Below are positions 46,345 to 61,300 of a stretch of DNA of 64,000 nucleotides, piece after piece. Positions within the stretch are counted from its first letter, which is position 1. Each line of letters begins with the position of its first letter. The DNA comes from Patiria miniata (Eukaryota > Echinodermata > Asteroidea > Valvatida > Asterinidae), in NCBI RefSeq assembly GCF_015706575.1, contig NW_024037064.1, forward strand, positions 12,315,606 through 12,379,605, in the 5' to 3' direction. Under the pieces are notes generated by a model. That model saw only the letters and a list, made by a program, of their open reading frames with translations, made no database searches and was not told the DNA's origin. Made by a program: the position numbers and the translations under genes.

Positions 46345-49300
46345 CTAGAATAAAACACATCAGTAACAACAGAACCCATTACTTGCTGTGTAATCACCAC
46401 AAACATCCTATATTTATAAAAAGCACTGATGCCTCAACATTGCAATTCAATAGAGTCTGTAACTTGACCTCAAAACCTCAAAATACCTGCGAGATTTTGC
46501 ACTTTATCCGGTTTATGAATGTTGTGTCCTGGTCGGGCCCATTCCATCAAGGGCAATGAAATGGGTATTTTGAAAGAAAAGAAAACATTACAAGTTACAA
46601 CAGGCGAAAAACAATTAATAAAAGTAAATTGCATGTGAGTTTTGGAATATTTTCAAACTCTTAAAGTCAGATAACCAATCCACCATACAAACTGGATTTC
46701 ATTCAAATCAATGCAATGGAACAAACGCTAAGAATTCATCGAATTCAAGGGTTAAAAATCGTCTTGGGCAACTTTACTTGAAGGGGGAAAGCGCAGTTAA
46801 AGAAGCACACAAAGGATAGGTCAAAAGTTTTAGTGCAGCTTATCAGTTCATCATTTGGAAAAAAAGTGTTTTGGAAGACCAGAAGATATTAATAAAAGAA
46901 GTGGCCCAAGTGGTTTTTTAAGTCCTTTATTACGTAACCTGTGGGGAGGGGGTTGTTTTCTGCTCTGTCCGGGCGTGTCTACTTGTGGTTCAGACGTTTT
47001 AATTACTATAGTGCTATGTCACAATTTTTGAGATTTAAATAATCACATTTTAAATTTAATTTGTATTCCTTTTATTTATATAAATAGTTGATTGTAAAGC
47101 GCCATAGGGCATTGTTTTTAATGGATTCGACGCTATAGAAAGTTACATTATTACTATTATTATATTCTAATCATTATTATTATCATTATCATTGTGGTAA
47201 TTGATGTATCGGTTGAACAGCCATGTGGTTGCAAAGGCCGATTTTTTGAGGTTACGTAATACATTTTTTAGAATGAAGCAACATGCACAAAGACATGTTG
47301 ATGTTTGCGGGCGAATTCTTTGAAAATCAATTTCTCCCGTTTGAAAGATTGTATCTTCATGCACCTTTCAGACTTTGTTTCCCTTATATTGATGCAACAA
47401 TGTGCTGAAATCGTTTTGATATTTTCTGTATTTCTCTTTGAAATTGAAAAAAAAAACAGGCCTGGGTACGTCCAATTTGCATAAGCTGAAATACCGGTGT
47501 TTGCAATATCTGTAAATCTTTTCAAGCTTCACGAATATTTATAAGGTTCCTAGCCAATACGGTGTGCAGTAAAAATTTGTACTTTGTATTGGGGAGATTA
47601 TATGAACTCATTGTGATCGGGTGCCGTGCGTTGGACCAGTATGATCGGTTAACTTTCAGTGTTCACAAGGATATTAGAGTGAATAATGAACGATATATGT
47701 TTGGTGAAGTTTAGTTGTGCAGTTTGAGCTGTTACAAATACTAAAATGGACCGACCACAATTTGCGCTATGATTGTACATGCATCCATTACTTGTGCATA
47801 CCGCACACAGAAGGAACCATTTACAGGGCCTGTGATCAAGCATAGTGTGACCCGCGAAGCAAGATGTTTATCAAGGTCGAAGCGCACAGCCCTGCGGTGA
47901 GCTTCTTTTACAGTACGGTGGGGATTTTATCAGTCTCGTTAGGTTTACAATTATTTCCCTCAAACAAATTGATATAAAAACCTGTCAAAGTCATTTTACT
48001 GACACTTGTGAACACTCTTTCAACCCATTCATTTTTTTTTACTATATGATTCCCTTGCGTGTTTCTCTTCATTTTGCGACAGACAAACCTAACCCCACAA
48101 ATGCCTCTAAACCTTTTTTTTCACAACGAAGGGGAAGCCTTGTGTGGACATGGGCAAGTCCACACAACGTATCTGAAACCTGGTTGATGTGGACATCTTT
48201 TGTTTGGAAGTCCACACAGTAAATGTTATGCTTGTATAATTATGTAGATTATGGGGCACTTGCAAATCTCCCTTTATCCATTGTTTTTTTTCTTTTTAGA
48301 ACTTCTCTTCTGGGGTACCGTTTGACAAATGCTGACTTGTGGGGTACCATTGTTCCATTTTTGTGAGTACCCCATAAACTAACTCTTGTAAGAGCAACCA
48401 GGCCACAGACATTAGCATAGTCTTCATACATTTAGAGTGGGAGTGTTGTGGCATTGGATTCGTGGTCTGTGAGTAAAGCTGCAGGTTGCGGGTTCGAGTC
48501 CAGCCTGGGGTCACGGTACGTGCGTGTGCAATTGGGCAAGGCACTTTGTCACTCATTGCTTCTCTCCACCCAGGAGTAAATGGGTAACTGTGAGGGCAGA
48601 GATAGTTATTGTGATTGAATTAGCTTCCTTGCGCCTAACAGGGAGCTGAGATGGTATTTGGAGTTTTTCATGGGGCCAATGAGCAGGGGTAATAATGATG
48701 TAGCGCCTTGTGGATACGTGCGCTTTATAAATACCCAATATTTTTTTATTATTATAATACAGTAGACATAGAATTGATAGAAAGCAAATGCGGGATGAAA
48801 AATTCTATTTCCGCATGGTTGTGTGATAAAACATGAATATCAAAACACCTTTTCAAGAATAACAACAGTAAAAGATGCAGATCTCTTGAACAAAGGTATA
48901 TACATGTACACTGATGTTTCCAAATGAAATGTTATTTTAGTTTCATTTACTTCCATTGAATTTTAACTTTGCGTCACATAAATCTACAATGCATTAGAAC
49001 TACAGGACAAAGTATAACACTGATAAGATATTCAATTTACCTGTATGAAAAACAGTTTTGGCTTGCCAGTAAGACTGTTGCATGAATCTGCCGTGAAAAG
49101 TCCCTGGATCCAATTTATCTTCAGAGGCATGCCATCCGTGCCCCATACTTCATCCAATGTCCCATGTGTCATAATACAGCATGCAAAACATGCATAGTTT
49201 TTGTGTCTGTGTGACTGACTGACGTCTTGGAACAGAGTGCACATGACAGAGCCTGTAAGATTCTCCTTCACTTCCACCTTAAAATGGAGTTTTGTGAACA

Positions 49301-52300
49301 GTTTGTCCAATTTACCTGTAAATAACATGAAAGATGATATTGACAGGTGTCATTTGACATTTTTACCGTAACGTTGCATTTCTAGTTTCAACGATGACTG
49401 TTGCATTGAGCGGAAATTTCTGTACAAGCGGCGGGTAACCATTGTCCCGCCCAGTCCCTGATCATCAGGCAAATCATTGCCAATCATAATATATTCACTG
49501 TGGGGGCATTGTTATTTATGGTTTATTATTATCTTAATAAATAAGACTAAATAAGGCTAAATAAGACTTCAGTATTTATCATTATCATTATCAATATCAT
49601 TATCATTGGCTTTTTCGCAATTCTTGCGAAAAAAACCTTTCTTTTTGTTCTGATTTTTTTTCTTTCTTCCTCTTCTTCCACTTCTTTTTTGCATAAAATC
49701 CCATAGACTTTGTACACGTTTTTTCTACACGCCACTTTTGGCCTTAAACCAATTTGGTTTTCCTTCAAATCTGGCACATACTTAGAACATCACCTGCAAA
49801 TGTGTGCCGAATCATTACATCATGCTGACGTCATCACGCGATTTATTATAGAATTTTGAATATTTAATTTTTCCCAGAGACTTTGTACACAACAAATGTT
49901 AAAAAAATGTTGATTTTCAAAGGGCATTTTCGACTCTTTGCCAGTAATTCATTTACACCACTCTTTGTCCAAGCAAGGACCCTAATTCAAACAACACCGT
50001 GTAATGATGATGTCATGATGACGTTATCAGGTGTTTATTTATAGGCAATTCAATTGAGACACTTTTCATATTTAAAAATGCATAAGAAATCAACCCTACG
50101 CGTCCGCAGCATTCTGTTGCCGGCACGTGGTAGAGTAGATTGAGGTCTTCACTTCATTCAGTGTGCGTGCAATCATGTGACCCTTGCTTCCGGTCGAAAA
50201 AGGCCAAAACCGGAAGTGGCTTATTATTTGAAAGTGATAATAGATATAAACTTGTTTTCAACTGTGTTAGTCTCTTGGCTGATAGTATTCTTTAAATCAT
50301 CTACCGATGACGTCATGCAATCTTCGAGCGCCCTCTAGCGACAGGTTGAAAATGTTCAAAAATGTATTTTGATTAGATGTCTGTGGCGAAGTTTGTCGGA
50401 ATCGCCTAAATATTGGTGTGTATGATGACCTTGACCCACTTAAGACGTGTGCGAAGTTTTAGGCGTATGACGTTATCAGACCGGAAGTTCCGTTGAAAAG
50501 ACCTTTCCTTTTTCAAAAATTGCTAACAAATCAATCCGTACAGATATAATCTTGAATTGCCCATTAAATGATAGCGTAAACATTTGCCTCAACAGTGCCA
50601 AGTTCCCAGCTTGTCAAATTGTTCACACAGTTGACGCGGCATCGGCAAAAAATACCCTTGCGCAAGTTGCGGGAGAGATAGCAAAACATACCGAGTCGAC
50701 TCATCCAAGCATAAACTGCAAGTGTGTGCGACGCACGTGTTCGTGAGGGCGCGGACCGTCCAAGCGCCACATTGTTCAACTGTTGATTTCTCTAACGAAG
50801 TTTACGGCAATCACTTCAAAATTGTCCGGAGAAATTCTCCCACATAAAACAAAGCGAAAAAGTCCTGTGTTCTGTTTCGACAGACATACAATTCTAGTTA
50901 TCATTATTTTACTAACAGCTAGGATAGGGCGACAGATTTTTCTAACTCCGTCCACAATAGGGCGACAGACCTTATCAAGGCGACATATAACTTTCGCCCT
51001 TTTGTGAAAATGACCTTTAGGACAAGGAATTTTGCTGTCACAAACAATCTCACTGAGATCGATTCCTCGTGGTCCAATCAGTAAAAATACCGAATTTCGT
51101 GGAAAAAGGATAAGGTAAACTTGGATTAGGTGACAGTTTAGGTTTGTGCACTCGTCTACGGGAAATTATCAGCACCCAGAATTCAACCGGTCTTTAACAG
51201 AGTGATTAATAACGACCAAACACTTTTAGTCCCATTCATCAATACAAAATCAAAAATTTTGCGTTAAAAATCCCAATTTTGTTCAACAAGTTCACTTAAT
51301 TTTTTTATCAACCCTTCTTTAGTGTCCAGCTCGCGAGTAAGATGTAAACAACTGCTTAAATGGAGATTGGCCCGCGCGTCGCGCATATTGCGCGATGTCG
51401 CACAGAATGCACCTGGGACGTTGCGTTGTGAGTTTAGGACTATACAATACTGACCATGGACATATAATAAACCTAGACACGACATTTGCTATTGCGCCTG
51501 TGAGCAAAATGCTGTGCGTATTAGGCGAATGCCCTCCACGGGCGTGACGCGTTATTTCGAATCATGTGGTCCCATACCATTGATCTCCATATATATGTAA
51601 ATAGAGATCATTAACCCATACGCATGCGGGAAACAAACAACTAAGTGGTGCACAAGTGCATTGGCCTGAACATTCGTGGGATACGTATAAATTATGCGCG
51701 TAAATTGAAGCCACATAGTAATTCGCGCATCAGGCCGCGTGACACAGCCTGTTTTGCTCACATAATTTACAACGTAAAAGCAGTTAATGTCGTGTCTAGG
51801 TTATTATGTCAATGATACTGATGCCTACGTGAGAATTGTGAACGTTCAACCAATAAAACGGTAAGAGGCACAGGATTTTTAGGAGTCACAATTTCATATG
51901 ACACTTGAACAAGTGTTTGAGACCAGCTAGCCCAGCCCTGGCTCCATGGGCGCGTGCGCGTTCATTACACTAATCCCTTGCCGTAATGATGACGTAAATG
52001 ACGCTGAATCGTATCTCCTGCGCGTCACGTCACATCGATGCCTGTACGATATTGATTATGGATGCTTCTTTTTTTGGCCAAAAAAAATCCTTTATCTTGT
52101 ATTGTAAAGGAACGACAGAGGTACGTACATGTTTTGTCATACGTTTTTATTATTATGTTTTTCTTTAGGCCTACACCATAATCACTCATACCTCTGTGGC
52201 CTTAAAGCTCAAGAGAATGCAGTGCACGATTACAATCACTCTTCATTGATAGCCTTGTATCATGATAAATCTCAGCAACTACACAAAATAATAAATCCAT

Positions 52301-55300
52301 ATTTGAAGTGTTGTTCTTATAAAGATTATGGTCTGTGAATCACGTACACTTGTAGGGTATAATTTTAGCATATGCACAAACAATCAATGAATACATTAGG
52401 GTGCTATTGTGCAAATAAAAACAACTTGGACATGTCATTACAGGTAATTTGCCTAATCCATGTAACCTGTATATGAGTACAGGCCTTAGTATACAATGTA
52501 GGCCCATCGTGCCACTGCCACCGTGAAACCAAACACTCAAGAATAAAAATATAAACTGGAACGGCCAATAGGTTTTCAGAAAAATAGCATGGAATACTAG
52601 AAACTGATCATACACATTCATGCCTTGTGAGTAAAATGTGAAGTGTATAAATACATATGCAGCCATACGCAGCTTTAAATCATCATTTTGAGCAAACTAA
52701 CATTTTAATTAAGATAATGAAAAAAACATATGTAATTAATAAATAGAACAAAGAGTATGTTATTTATGCTTGTTTTTATGTATATAGCCGAAGAAAGGTT
52801 GTGCAAAAGAACCAAAGTCAGTAAAATTACGGCGAAAATACGGAATAATTCACTTTACGGAGTCCGTAAATTTACGGACATTTTTAACAGTGCACGCTGA
52901 TCCACACAGTATTTGTATACCGTATTGCTGGGGAAGCATCCATTATTAGAGTGGGGATATCCTTCGCTTGCTTGACCAATGTGTGACCGCTTCTTTACTT
53001 TTTGTTTTCGACGAATTTGAATTGAAAAAGTACACTCAGTGGTAAACTAGAAAATATAATGTGAAAATCTTGTTTTTCGAATAAGAATATAATATGATGC
53101 ATCGAATACAGAACGACCGAGGAATAAGCTTTCGACCCCTCGAGCGACACGTGCACAAACACGCATAAATGCCAGGTGTAATATTCTTATCCAATCAGAC
53201 TGTTTCGTCTAATTTTGGTAACAGCAGCTATATTGTGAAGTGTACAAACCCGAGTACAGATGATACAAGTCGTTAATTGGAATTAAAGTTCACGCACTTT
53301 GGGGCCGATGATATGCGCGAAACGTTCCTGCATGTGCAATACCCAAACTCTACACGTAACCCGGTCCAAGACGTCAACGTAGCGTACCATGTCATCCCAG
53401 TAGTACAGGCAATATAAGGTTTGACCTCAAACAAATTGCAACAAAATTTGTTTCACCACAGTGCGTTTCCCTAAAATGACATACTAAAAGTCTTTAATAA
53501 GAAATCCGGGTGGTGGAAATATGCCTAATTTGCATCAATCCAAAATGGCCGCATATGTTAGGACTTCTGCATGGATTTAGACATATTTCTCATACTACGT
53601 AGATTTTTGAGGTACTTTAAACGACAGTTTTAGTCCTTTTACATTGATTTACTTATTATTTTAGACCTAGGTAAATTTCAAGATCCCTATGTTTCCGAAA
53701 TATTCCAAATGCCATATAATTTGCATAAATGCCGTATATCAATATGCCTAAACTCAAGTTAAAACAATTGATGCCATGTGTGGACATGTACCAGTTGAAT
53801 TTTCCCTGATAATCCAAGTCGGAAAATTTAACAACACAGTGCATTGCTATAAGGTCCCTAAAAAGTTGTTAAAAATCCAAGTGGTAGAAAATACACCTAA
53901 TTTGCATAAATTCAAAAGGCCGCTAATTACATGATTTTTACATGATTTGGCCACATAGTATAGGCCGTTATGAACTTTTGCTTTTTTTGTTTAAGAAGGA
54001 ATTTTTGCCATATTTGGAAAGAGTTTACCCCCCCCCCCCAAGTCGATCGGAGACATTTTTTCTCAGCTACCATGTGGCGGCCATCTTGGATTGCAAAATG
54101 GCCGCCATTTCGAGCCTAATTTGTATCGTGTAACTTCGTACCTGATTGTCACATAAAATTCATTTTGATGGCAAACCTCATGTTTTTGATATAAAGGAAC
54201 CCGTGTACACTATTGTTTAGATGTACTCCAGATATTTCAAAATGGCCGCCATTTTAGGCTTCTTTGCATAATAAATTCGGACTTGAATGTCGTACGAAGT
54301 CAATTTCGGTGGCAAACCCCATACATTTTATACTAAGTACTCTTAATGACCCTTTGCTGATGATGTATCCCAGATGGATGGCAGCCATCTTGGATTTTTC
54401 AAAATAGCCGCATCTTGGATTTTATTTATAATAACATTGCACCTGAATGTCGTATAAAGTCCATTTTGGTGGCAAACTGCATGTTCTTGATACCAAGGAA
54501 CATAAATTATAATCATTGTTGATGGGGTACTCCACTGGGAGTATACGACATCAACAATGATTTTCTCGGGTTCCTTGGTATCAAAAACATATGGTTTGCC
54601 ATCAGAATGAACTTCATATGACAATCCGGTCCGAAGTTAGATAAAAATTCAGCCCAAAATGGCCGCCATTTTGAATTCCAAGACGGCCGCCACATGGTAG
54701 CTGGGAAAAATCTCACCGATCTTAGGGAGGTAAACTCTATCCAATAATGGCAAAATTCATTCTTAAAAAAGAAGCTTTTCGGGTTGCTTTAAACAACATT
54801 TTGTCATTTGACATTGGGGTCGTTCAGTGTCAAATCACCCCCAAAACTTTTAAATTTTAAACCCCAACCTTTTCAAATTGGTTCATATTTAGTTTATTGG
54901 GAAATTTCGGCTGAAAAGCCAAAAAAAAATAAGTTGTAGCGCCATTGGACAAACGGTTTTCGCGCTACCGCCCAGGCAATTTTGGTCAAAATGGACATTG
55001 CTGCCTTTTTTTAAATGACCATACCATACCAATGACCATATCAAAATGATATTTTGACCTATATTTGATCTAGACCTTAAATTTGATCTAGTGGATCACC
55101 CGACATTGAGACAAACTTGGATGAAAATCAAACCCCAACATGTTTTCTACAAAATATCAAAAAATAGGGTACAATATTTTTTGTTTGGTTTTTGGCTCAT
55201 CTCCAAGTTGCATACGTGTTGCAAAATGTGATATCCCTATGCAGTGTACTCGTGGATTTAAAGTAGGGATTTTTTGTTCCTAAAATGAGTTCATGTACAG

Positions 55301-58300
55301 GGTGTCACAAGACTGTTAAAATTATTCCTTTTATTTTATGAGATGATTTAAAAATCACTAAATGTGTACGGCCGTATAGTGTTATGTAACTTCGGAGGTG
55401 GATGCTAGGTGAATTATGCAAATTGTAATTTTTTTCCCTTTACAAACCAATTCCGGGCTTACACCCATGTGGGAGGGGTATAAAACCCTCGCCCACGTAT
55501 TTTCGGATTGAGATTTGCGGTTTTTGGTTTATGTCTTTCCCGTAATATATAATTTGATTTTTGTGATTGTTAAATCCTGTGTTGAATCCTCTGTTCTCTT
55601 GAGTTATTCCTTGATACTTGGTCTGAGTAGAGCGGCGCAAGGGCTCGCTCTGCAACACAGGGATATCACATTTTCCAACATTTATAGCAACTTTGACAAG
55701 AGCTAGAAACCTTACAAAAAATAGTATACCCCATAGGAAACATAGGATCTCAAAAGGTACCCAGGACTGGAATGATGCTGAAATCAATGTCAAAGGTCTT
55801 TGTTGTTCAAGGTACCACAAATAGCAATGCAGGACAAGAGTTATGGCCAAATCAAAAATTATGTAATTAGTTGCCATTTTGAATTTATGCAAATTAGGCA
55901 TATTTCCACCACTTGGATTTCTTCCCTTTTTTAAGGAACCTTACAGCAATGCACCATGGTGTGAAATCTATCTATGTACATGACTGAACTTAGATTATCA
56001 GGGAAAGTTTAATCGTGACATGTCCACACATGACAGCCATAATTTTAACTTTAATCTATCCAAATTAATAAATGACATTTACACAAATTATTATCGGCAT
56101 ATCGCAAATTTGGGGAAAATAGGAATATTGAAAGTTACCAAGGTCTAGAATAATGAGTAAATCAATGTAAAAGGACTAAAGTTGTTGGTTAAAATACCTT
56201 AAAAAGCTACCTAGTAAATGAAATATGACCAAATCAGTGCGAAAGTCCTACAATTTGCGTCCATTTTGGATTAATGCAAATTAGGCAAATTTCCATCACC
56301 TGGATTTGTTAAGACTTTTGGTATGTCATTTTAGGGACCTTAGAGAAATGCACTGTGGTGAAAAAAAATTCTGTTGCATATTTGTTTAAGGTTCACTAAA
56401 AAATGAAGTATTTTGCCGGTACAACAGTGTACCAAGGAAGTAAAAATGTTTCCTTCCTCTAATGCCCCCCCCCCCCCCAGTTGAAGTAGTACTTTTTTGA
56501 GTTTGTCTGCCTCAGTTTCCCCTTTTGAATTCGAATTCCGTTATTGAAGCAAACAGTAAAGTGTGTAAATGTATGTCTGTGCAAGAGACACAATTCATCT
56601 TAGTAAAATGTTTACCTATGTGCAGTTAAACTGTAAAACTCGATCTTCAATCCATTTATTTTATAGAAGATAAATCGAACATTTCTGCCAGGTTTTTGGC
56701 TCAATATAAACCTATCCTCATATAAGCCACAAATATTTCACCGACACACCTTTACGAAACTACAGATTAGCAGAATTTCAAACCTGTGTCTATTTCGCTT
56801 CCTGGGCGGGGTTTCAAAGGTTTGTCAAATGTGTTGTTGTTGATGATCAAACACAGCCCCCTTGGTTTCCGGTCCATCCTGTACTCTTGTAAAGGTGGTT
56901 GTGGATTCACTGGAGCCTGCCTGACATTGCTTACTGTCGTCTCTGGATCTGCAAATCCATATCATAAACTAAGTCATATCAAAAACTCGTTCTTTCATAA
57001 ACAGAAATTTATAAGAATGAAAACTAAGAAAAAACATCGAATGTTAAACGAGGGCACGCCATGCTACAAACTCAAGCCGATCGATTTTGGAATGACAAAA
57101 GCTTCTTCTCCGCAACTCATCTGCACAATGATTATGCATGGTCTCCCAAAAACGGGTAAAAACAAAAGGTGAAATAAATGTATTAGCAAACTGTGAACTG
57201 AATCGCCATAATTATGGTTTTATCATACACCAGGAGCAGTTAGTATATTTTATTGATATCTGTAATGCATTAAACATAAACAGTCGCCATGATTTGAGGA
57301 TTTGCCGTGGCTTATACTGGTTTCAGCGATTCGTTGATGTGTCAGTGAGACTTTAAGAAAAGTTTCTGCCCAAATGTTAATAAGCACAATTTTGGGTTAA
57401 AAAAGAAAATCCAATCGAAAATACTGTGTTCCTAAAGTGACATCACGGCAGGAGCGCAAGAACACTTTATATGTTTTAGAATAGTGGAATTTGTTTTACC
57501 AAAAATGGATGTCTTACAGTTTCTACACATTTCAGAGAATTGTAAATTCGCTACAAATAAATGCAACCCTGTAAAATTCATTACACGGACACTGACAGCA
57601 TCAGCGCTACATCCAGCACAACCCTACACACACTCCAGGTAAATAATGAATTATTGAACATTAAGGTTAAAAAGCCACAACGTTGCATGGATCAATTGTT
57701 TTCCAGTATTGTGATGCCTTGAGAATTTTAGGAGCGCAAAATTTGCCGATACATAGGCCTACCTGATCCAGCAGTCTCCTTGGTATGTGATATACCTAAT
57801 TCAGTAGGAGAAACATAAAAAAAAAATTGATCTTTTAATTTGTTAGAAGTTCGAAATACATTCTATTTTACAACAAACACAGTCAATCAGGACCAGTTGA
57901 TCAACAGATATGTGGCATAGTTCAACGTCTGAAAAAATTCCCGTTACCTGATTGGAGGATAGTTGATCACGTGTCAGTGTATTATTGGTCCAAATGCACA
58001 TCACGATTGTGACAAAAAAGAAGAGATTCGATTCCACTATAACGCAGCCCGGATGGGCTCGGATGCTGTACCTTATAGTACGAGTTTGACAAAGGTTTAT
58101 TTAGGCGTTGGATAAAAAGTGCATGTACCAAATTTTCAACATTCGTTGCAATGGGATGAATTAGTTCAATTTGGTGACCATCTCTCACCTCATGAAGTTA
58201 TTCTTACCATTAATGTGGTTGCTTACGCCCCCATTCAATAATTGGATGGTTCATTCGGGGTTTGGAGGTCTTTTAGTGTCTCAATTTATATCAGACTTAA

Positions 58301-61300
58301 CATTTTAACTCAAGTGGTACTCCTATTTCCTTCTGTATTCAATTCCGCTTTCTAAAAATTTGCAAATCAGAGTCTCATACAAAACATGCTTATTCTTTGT
58401 CGTGTAAAACCATGTGCAATAACCCTGAGTTTCATCATGAAATTTGATTCTTTTTCTGAAAAAAAGGGTAAATGTATTTAAAATGCACAATTTCGGTTTA
58501 CCACCATAACAAAATTCGAAAAAAGTGTTCCTGTAGAGACATAACGGCAAAAGCGCCCTCGGTTGTAAGAAAAAGCATGAGACATTTTATATGTTTAAAA
58601 TAATGGAATTTTGTTTTGCGAAAAAGGGATGTCTTTATACTTTGAATACATTTCAGAGAATTGGAAATTTGCTACAAATATGCACACGTGTAAAATTCAC
58701 TTCATGTACTCTTTGAGTTCTACACTCAGCCACAATCCTACACAAACTCTAGGTAAATAATGAATAATGGAACATTAAGGCTAAATAGCCTCCACATTGC
58801 AGGGATCATTTGTTTTCTAGTATTGTGATGCTTTGAGAATTTAAGAGGCGCAAAATGTACCGATACATACCTGATCCAGCGGTCTCCTCGGTTTGTGATA
58901 TAACTAATTTAGTAGGAAAAATATGAAACAAAAATTTGATCATTCGATCTGTTAGAACTTCAAAATACAGTATATTTCACAACAAACATAGTCAATCAGG
59001 ACCCGCTGATCAACAGAAACGTAGTATTATACAACGCCTGAATAAATCCCCGTGACCTGATTGGTGGGTAGTTGATCATGTGTTATTAAAAAAAAACATA
59101 CCACACTCATTGAAGGGGTCAAAACTTGAATTTGATTATGACGTCAATTATATAGACCTTTGGGGAATTTTGTTAGCTACAATTTGATACCCCGTTTGTT
59201 ACCAAAGACTGTAAATCGTTCAAGATTGACAGCAGTTTGTGCAAAATAATGCAGTTTGAAAATGTGCAAATTTAACGATTTAAAGAAAGGTTAAATTGCC
59301 AAGCGTAACCACACATGCCTGTAATTTGCCCCTATCGACTGCACAGTGCCCCAACAAAGCGCGGATAATTCAATTCGCGTGCTCCCATGCATGAAAACAC
59401 TGTGCGATCGATATTCCCTGCTGTTCGTTTCTATGCAGTTGTGACATTGTCTTACAGCAATGTCCACTCGCGTACTCTTTGCAATTGCATTTTTTTCAAA
59501 CTGCATCATTTTTCATAAACCATTGTCAATGTTGTACGATTGAGAGTCTTTGGTAGCAAACTGGGTATCGAATTGTAGCTAAAAATATTCCCCAAAGGTC
59601 TATATAAATGACGTTACCATAAGATGATCGGATTCAAAGTTATGACCCTCTAATAAGGTGTCAAGTACGTGTTTACCTATAAGAAGACAAGGCTTTATTC
59701 AGGCGTTGTATAAAACAAGTACACGTACTGAATGTTCAACGTTCGTTGCAATGGGAAGATTTAGTTCAACCGGTGACCATCTCTCACCATATGAAATTAT
59801 TCTTACCATTAACGTGGTTGCTTAATTACGCTCCCATTCAGTTGTTGGGTGGTACATTTGGGGTTTGAAGGTCCTTTAATGGTCTCAATCAATATCAACA
59901 TTTTAACTGAAGTGGTACTCCCATTTAAGCTTTCTATGAATTTGCAAATCAGAATCTAAAACAACATGCTTATATCGCCCTGAGTTTCATCACGAAAAAC
60001 GTGTCCTTTCCAAAAAAGGGGCAAAAAAGGGTTTGTCCGAATAAAACGCAGTACAGGGAGTCCTGAAAATAATGGTGAAATCAAGGTTATAGATTTAGCT
60101 TGAGAATACCGTTGTTTAATTAAGATTGCTTTTGTAAATCCAGAGATATGTTTGAATAACCGCAAAGCCCCCCCCCCCCAAAAAAAAAAAAATAGGTGTA
60201 CCACTTTTAGGAAGCGAGTGCTTCAAAGACCAGACTATGCCAGTATGGCTCTTTTGATAAGATTATCCCAGTGGGTGTAACACAAACATTCCATTCACTA
60301 GACAATATAGGGTTTTGTTCTTATGTTGAAACAATTTAACAGTGCAGACAAGCTCACTTCTTTAAAACTTCAATGAAAAGTTCAATTAAACAAATAAATA
60401 TTGCACACTGCTTAAAAATGTTCAAATCACTAGCAGTAAAGTGATTTGGTTTCATACTAGGACTATACTGATTTTAACTGCTTCACAGAAAGTGGCACAA
60501 AATGGGTTTCTTGGCTTTGTCGTTATTCAAACATATCTTTGGATTTACAAAAGCAATCTCGATGAAACAAACGGTATTCTCAGCCTAATTTATTACCTAG
60601 AAGAATGTGTAAACATCCGGGGAAAATTTTGGTTGTAAATTAGCAAAAATGGAGGGGTTTACATTCACCAAATTTTCAGAACGCCCTGAAGTTGAAAATG
60701 TATACAGAGCATGAGATTCCAAATTTAAAATTAGTGTGTGTTGCTGCCTTTTAGGGACAGCACTCAAGAAATCACAAATAAAATGATATAAAGTAACACC
60801 TAAGTGGTCCCCATTGAATTGTTGATAACATGTTGCAAATGTAATCAAAAAATCATACCCAAGGTTGCTTTCTATACTTAAATTTTGCACAGACAGAAAA
60901 AATTACGATACAATTATTATTATATTTTTTTTTTGCATTTTCATTGATTTTAAAAAAATACAATCCAAGACATGCAACTACATTCAGAAAACCCACTCAG
61001 AAGAAGAGCAAAATGACGTATTTTTTGACTAATTTGTGCAATGCTGCTGAAAACATATATTCAATTTCTGCAAGTAATGTCTGTCTTTAATTCCTCTTTA
61101 CATTACGCATACAATGGGCAGAGACAATTATTCACCTTGGGGGAATTCGGCGATATCTGCCCTTCCGATCTTCTCCAATGCTGTGCGCAAAGTGGTCATC
61201 TGCTGTTCAACACTGGTGGCCTGGGCGAGTTTCCAATTAACGAGCATTTGGAAACCTTGCCGAACGATATCGTGTGAGTAGTTTTTCTCGTAAGTCACAA

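Larger units (their letters stand above)
58500..60030. repeat. Tandem duplication, copy B
   Basis: Second copy of the ~1.1-kb segment, containing mini-exon B and enlarged by a ~540-bp MITE at 59,112-59,655 that copy A lacks. The duplication therefore predates the MITE insertion. Confidence 0.82.

Noticed and set aside
46188-46559. 123-codon open frame on +
   Set aside because: Antisense shadow of the last caspase exon, whose minus frame has clear family motifs.
54343-54716. Overlapping minus-strand frames of 67-93 codons
   Set aside because: They lie in the mirrored part of the 3-kb inverted repeat and lack protein features.
55440-55901. 153-codon open frame on - with hydrophobic segments
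   Set aside because: Sits inside the foldback repeat of the caspase intron. The hydrophobic look follows from AT-rich composition, and no family is recognised.
56786-57172. 128-codon open frame on +
   Set aside because: Antisense to caspase exon 3. The minus strand encodes the conserved caspase start.
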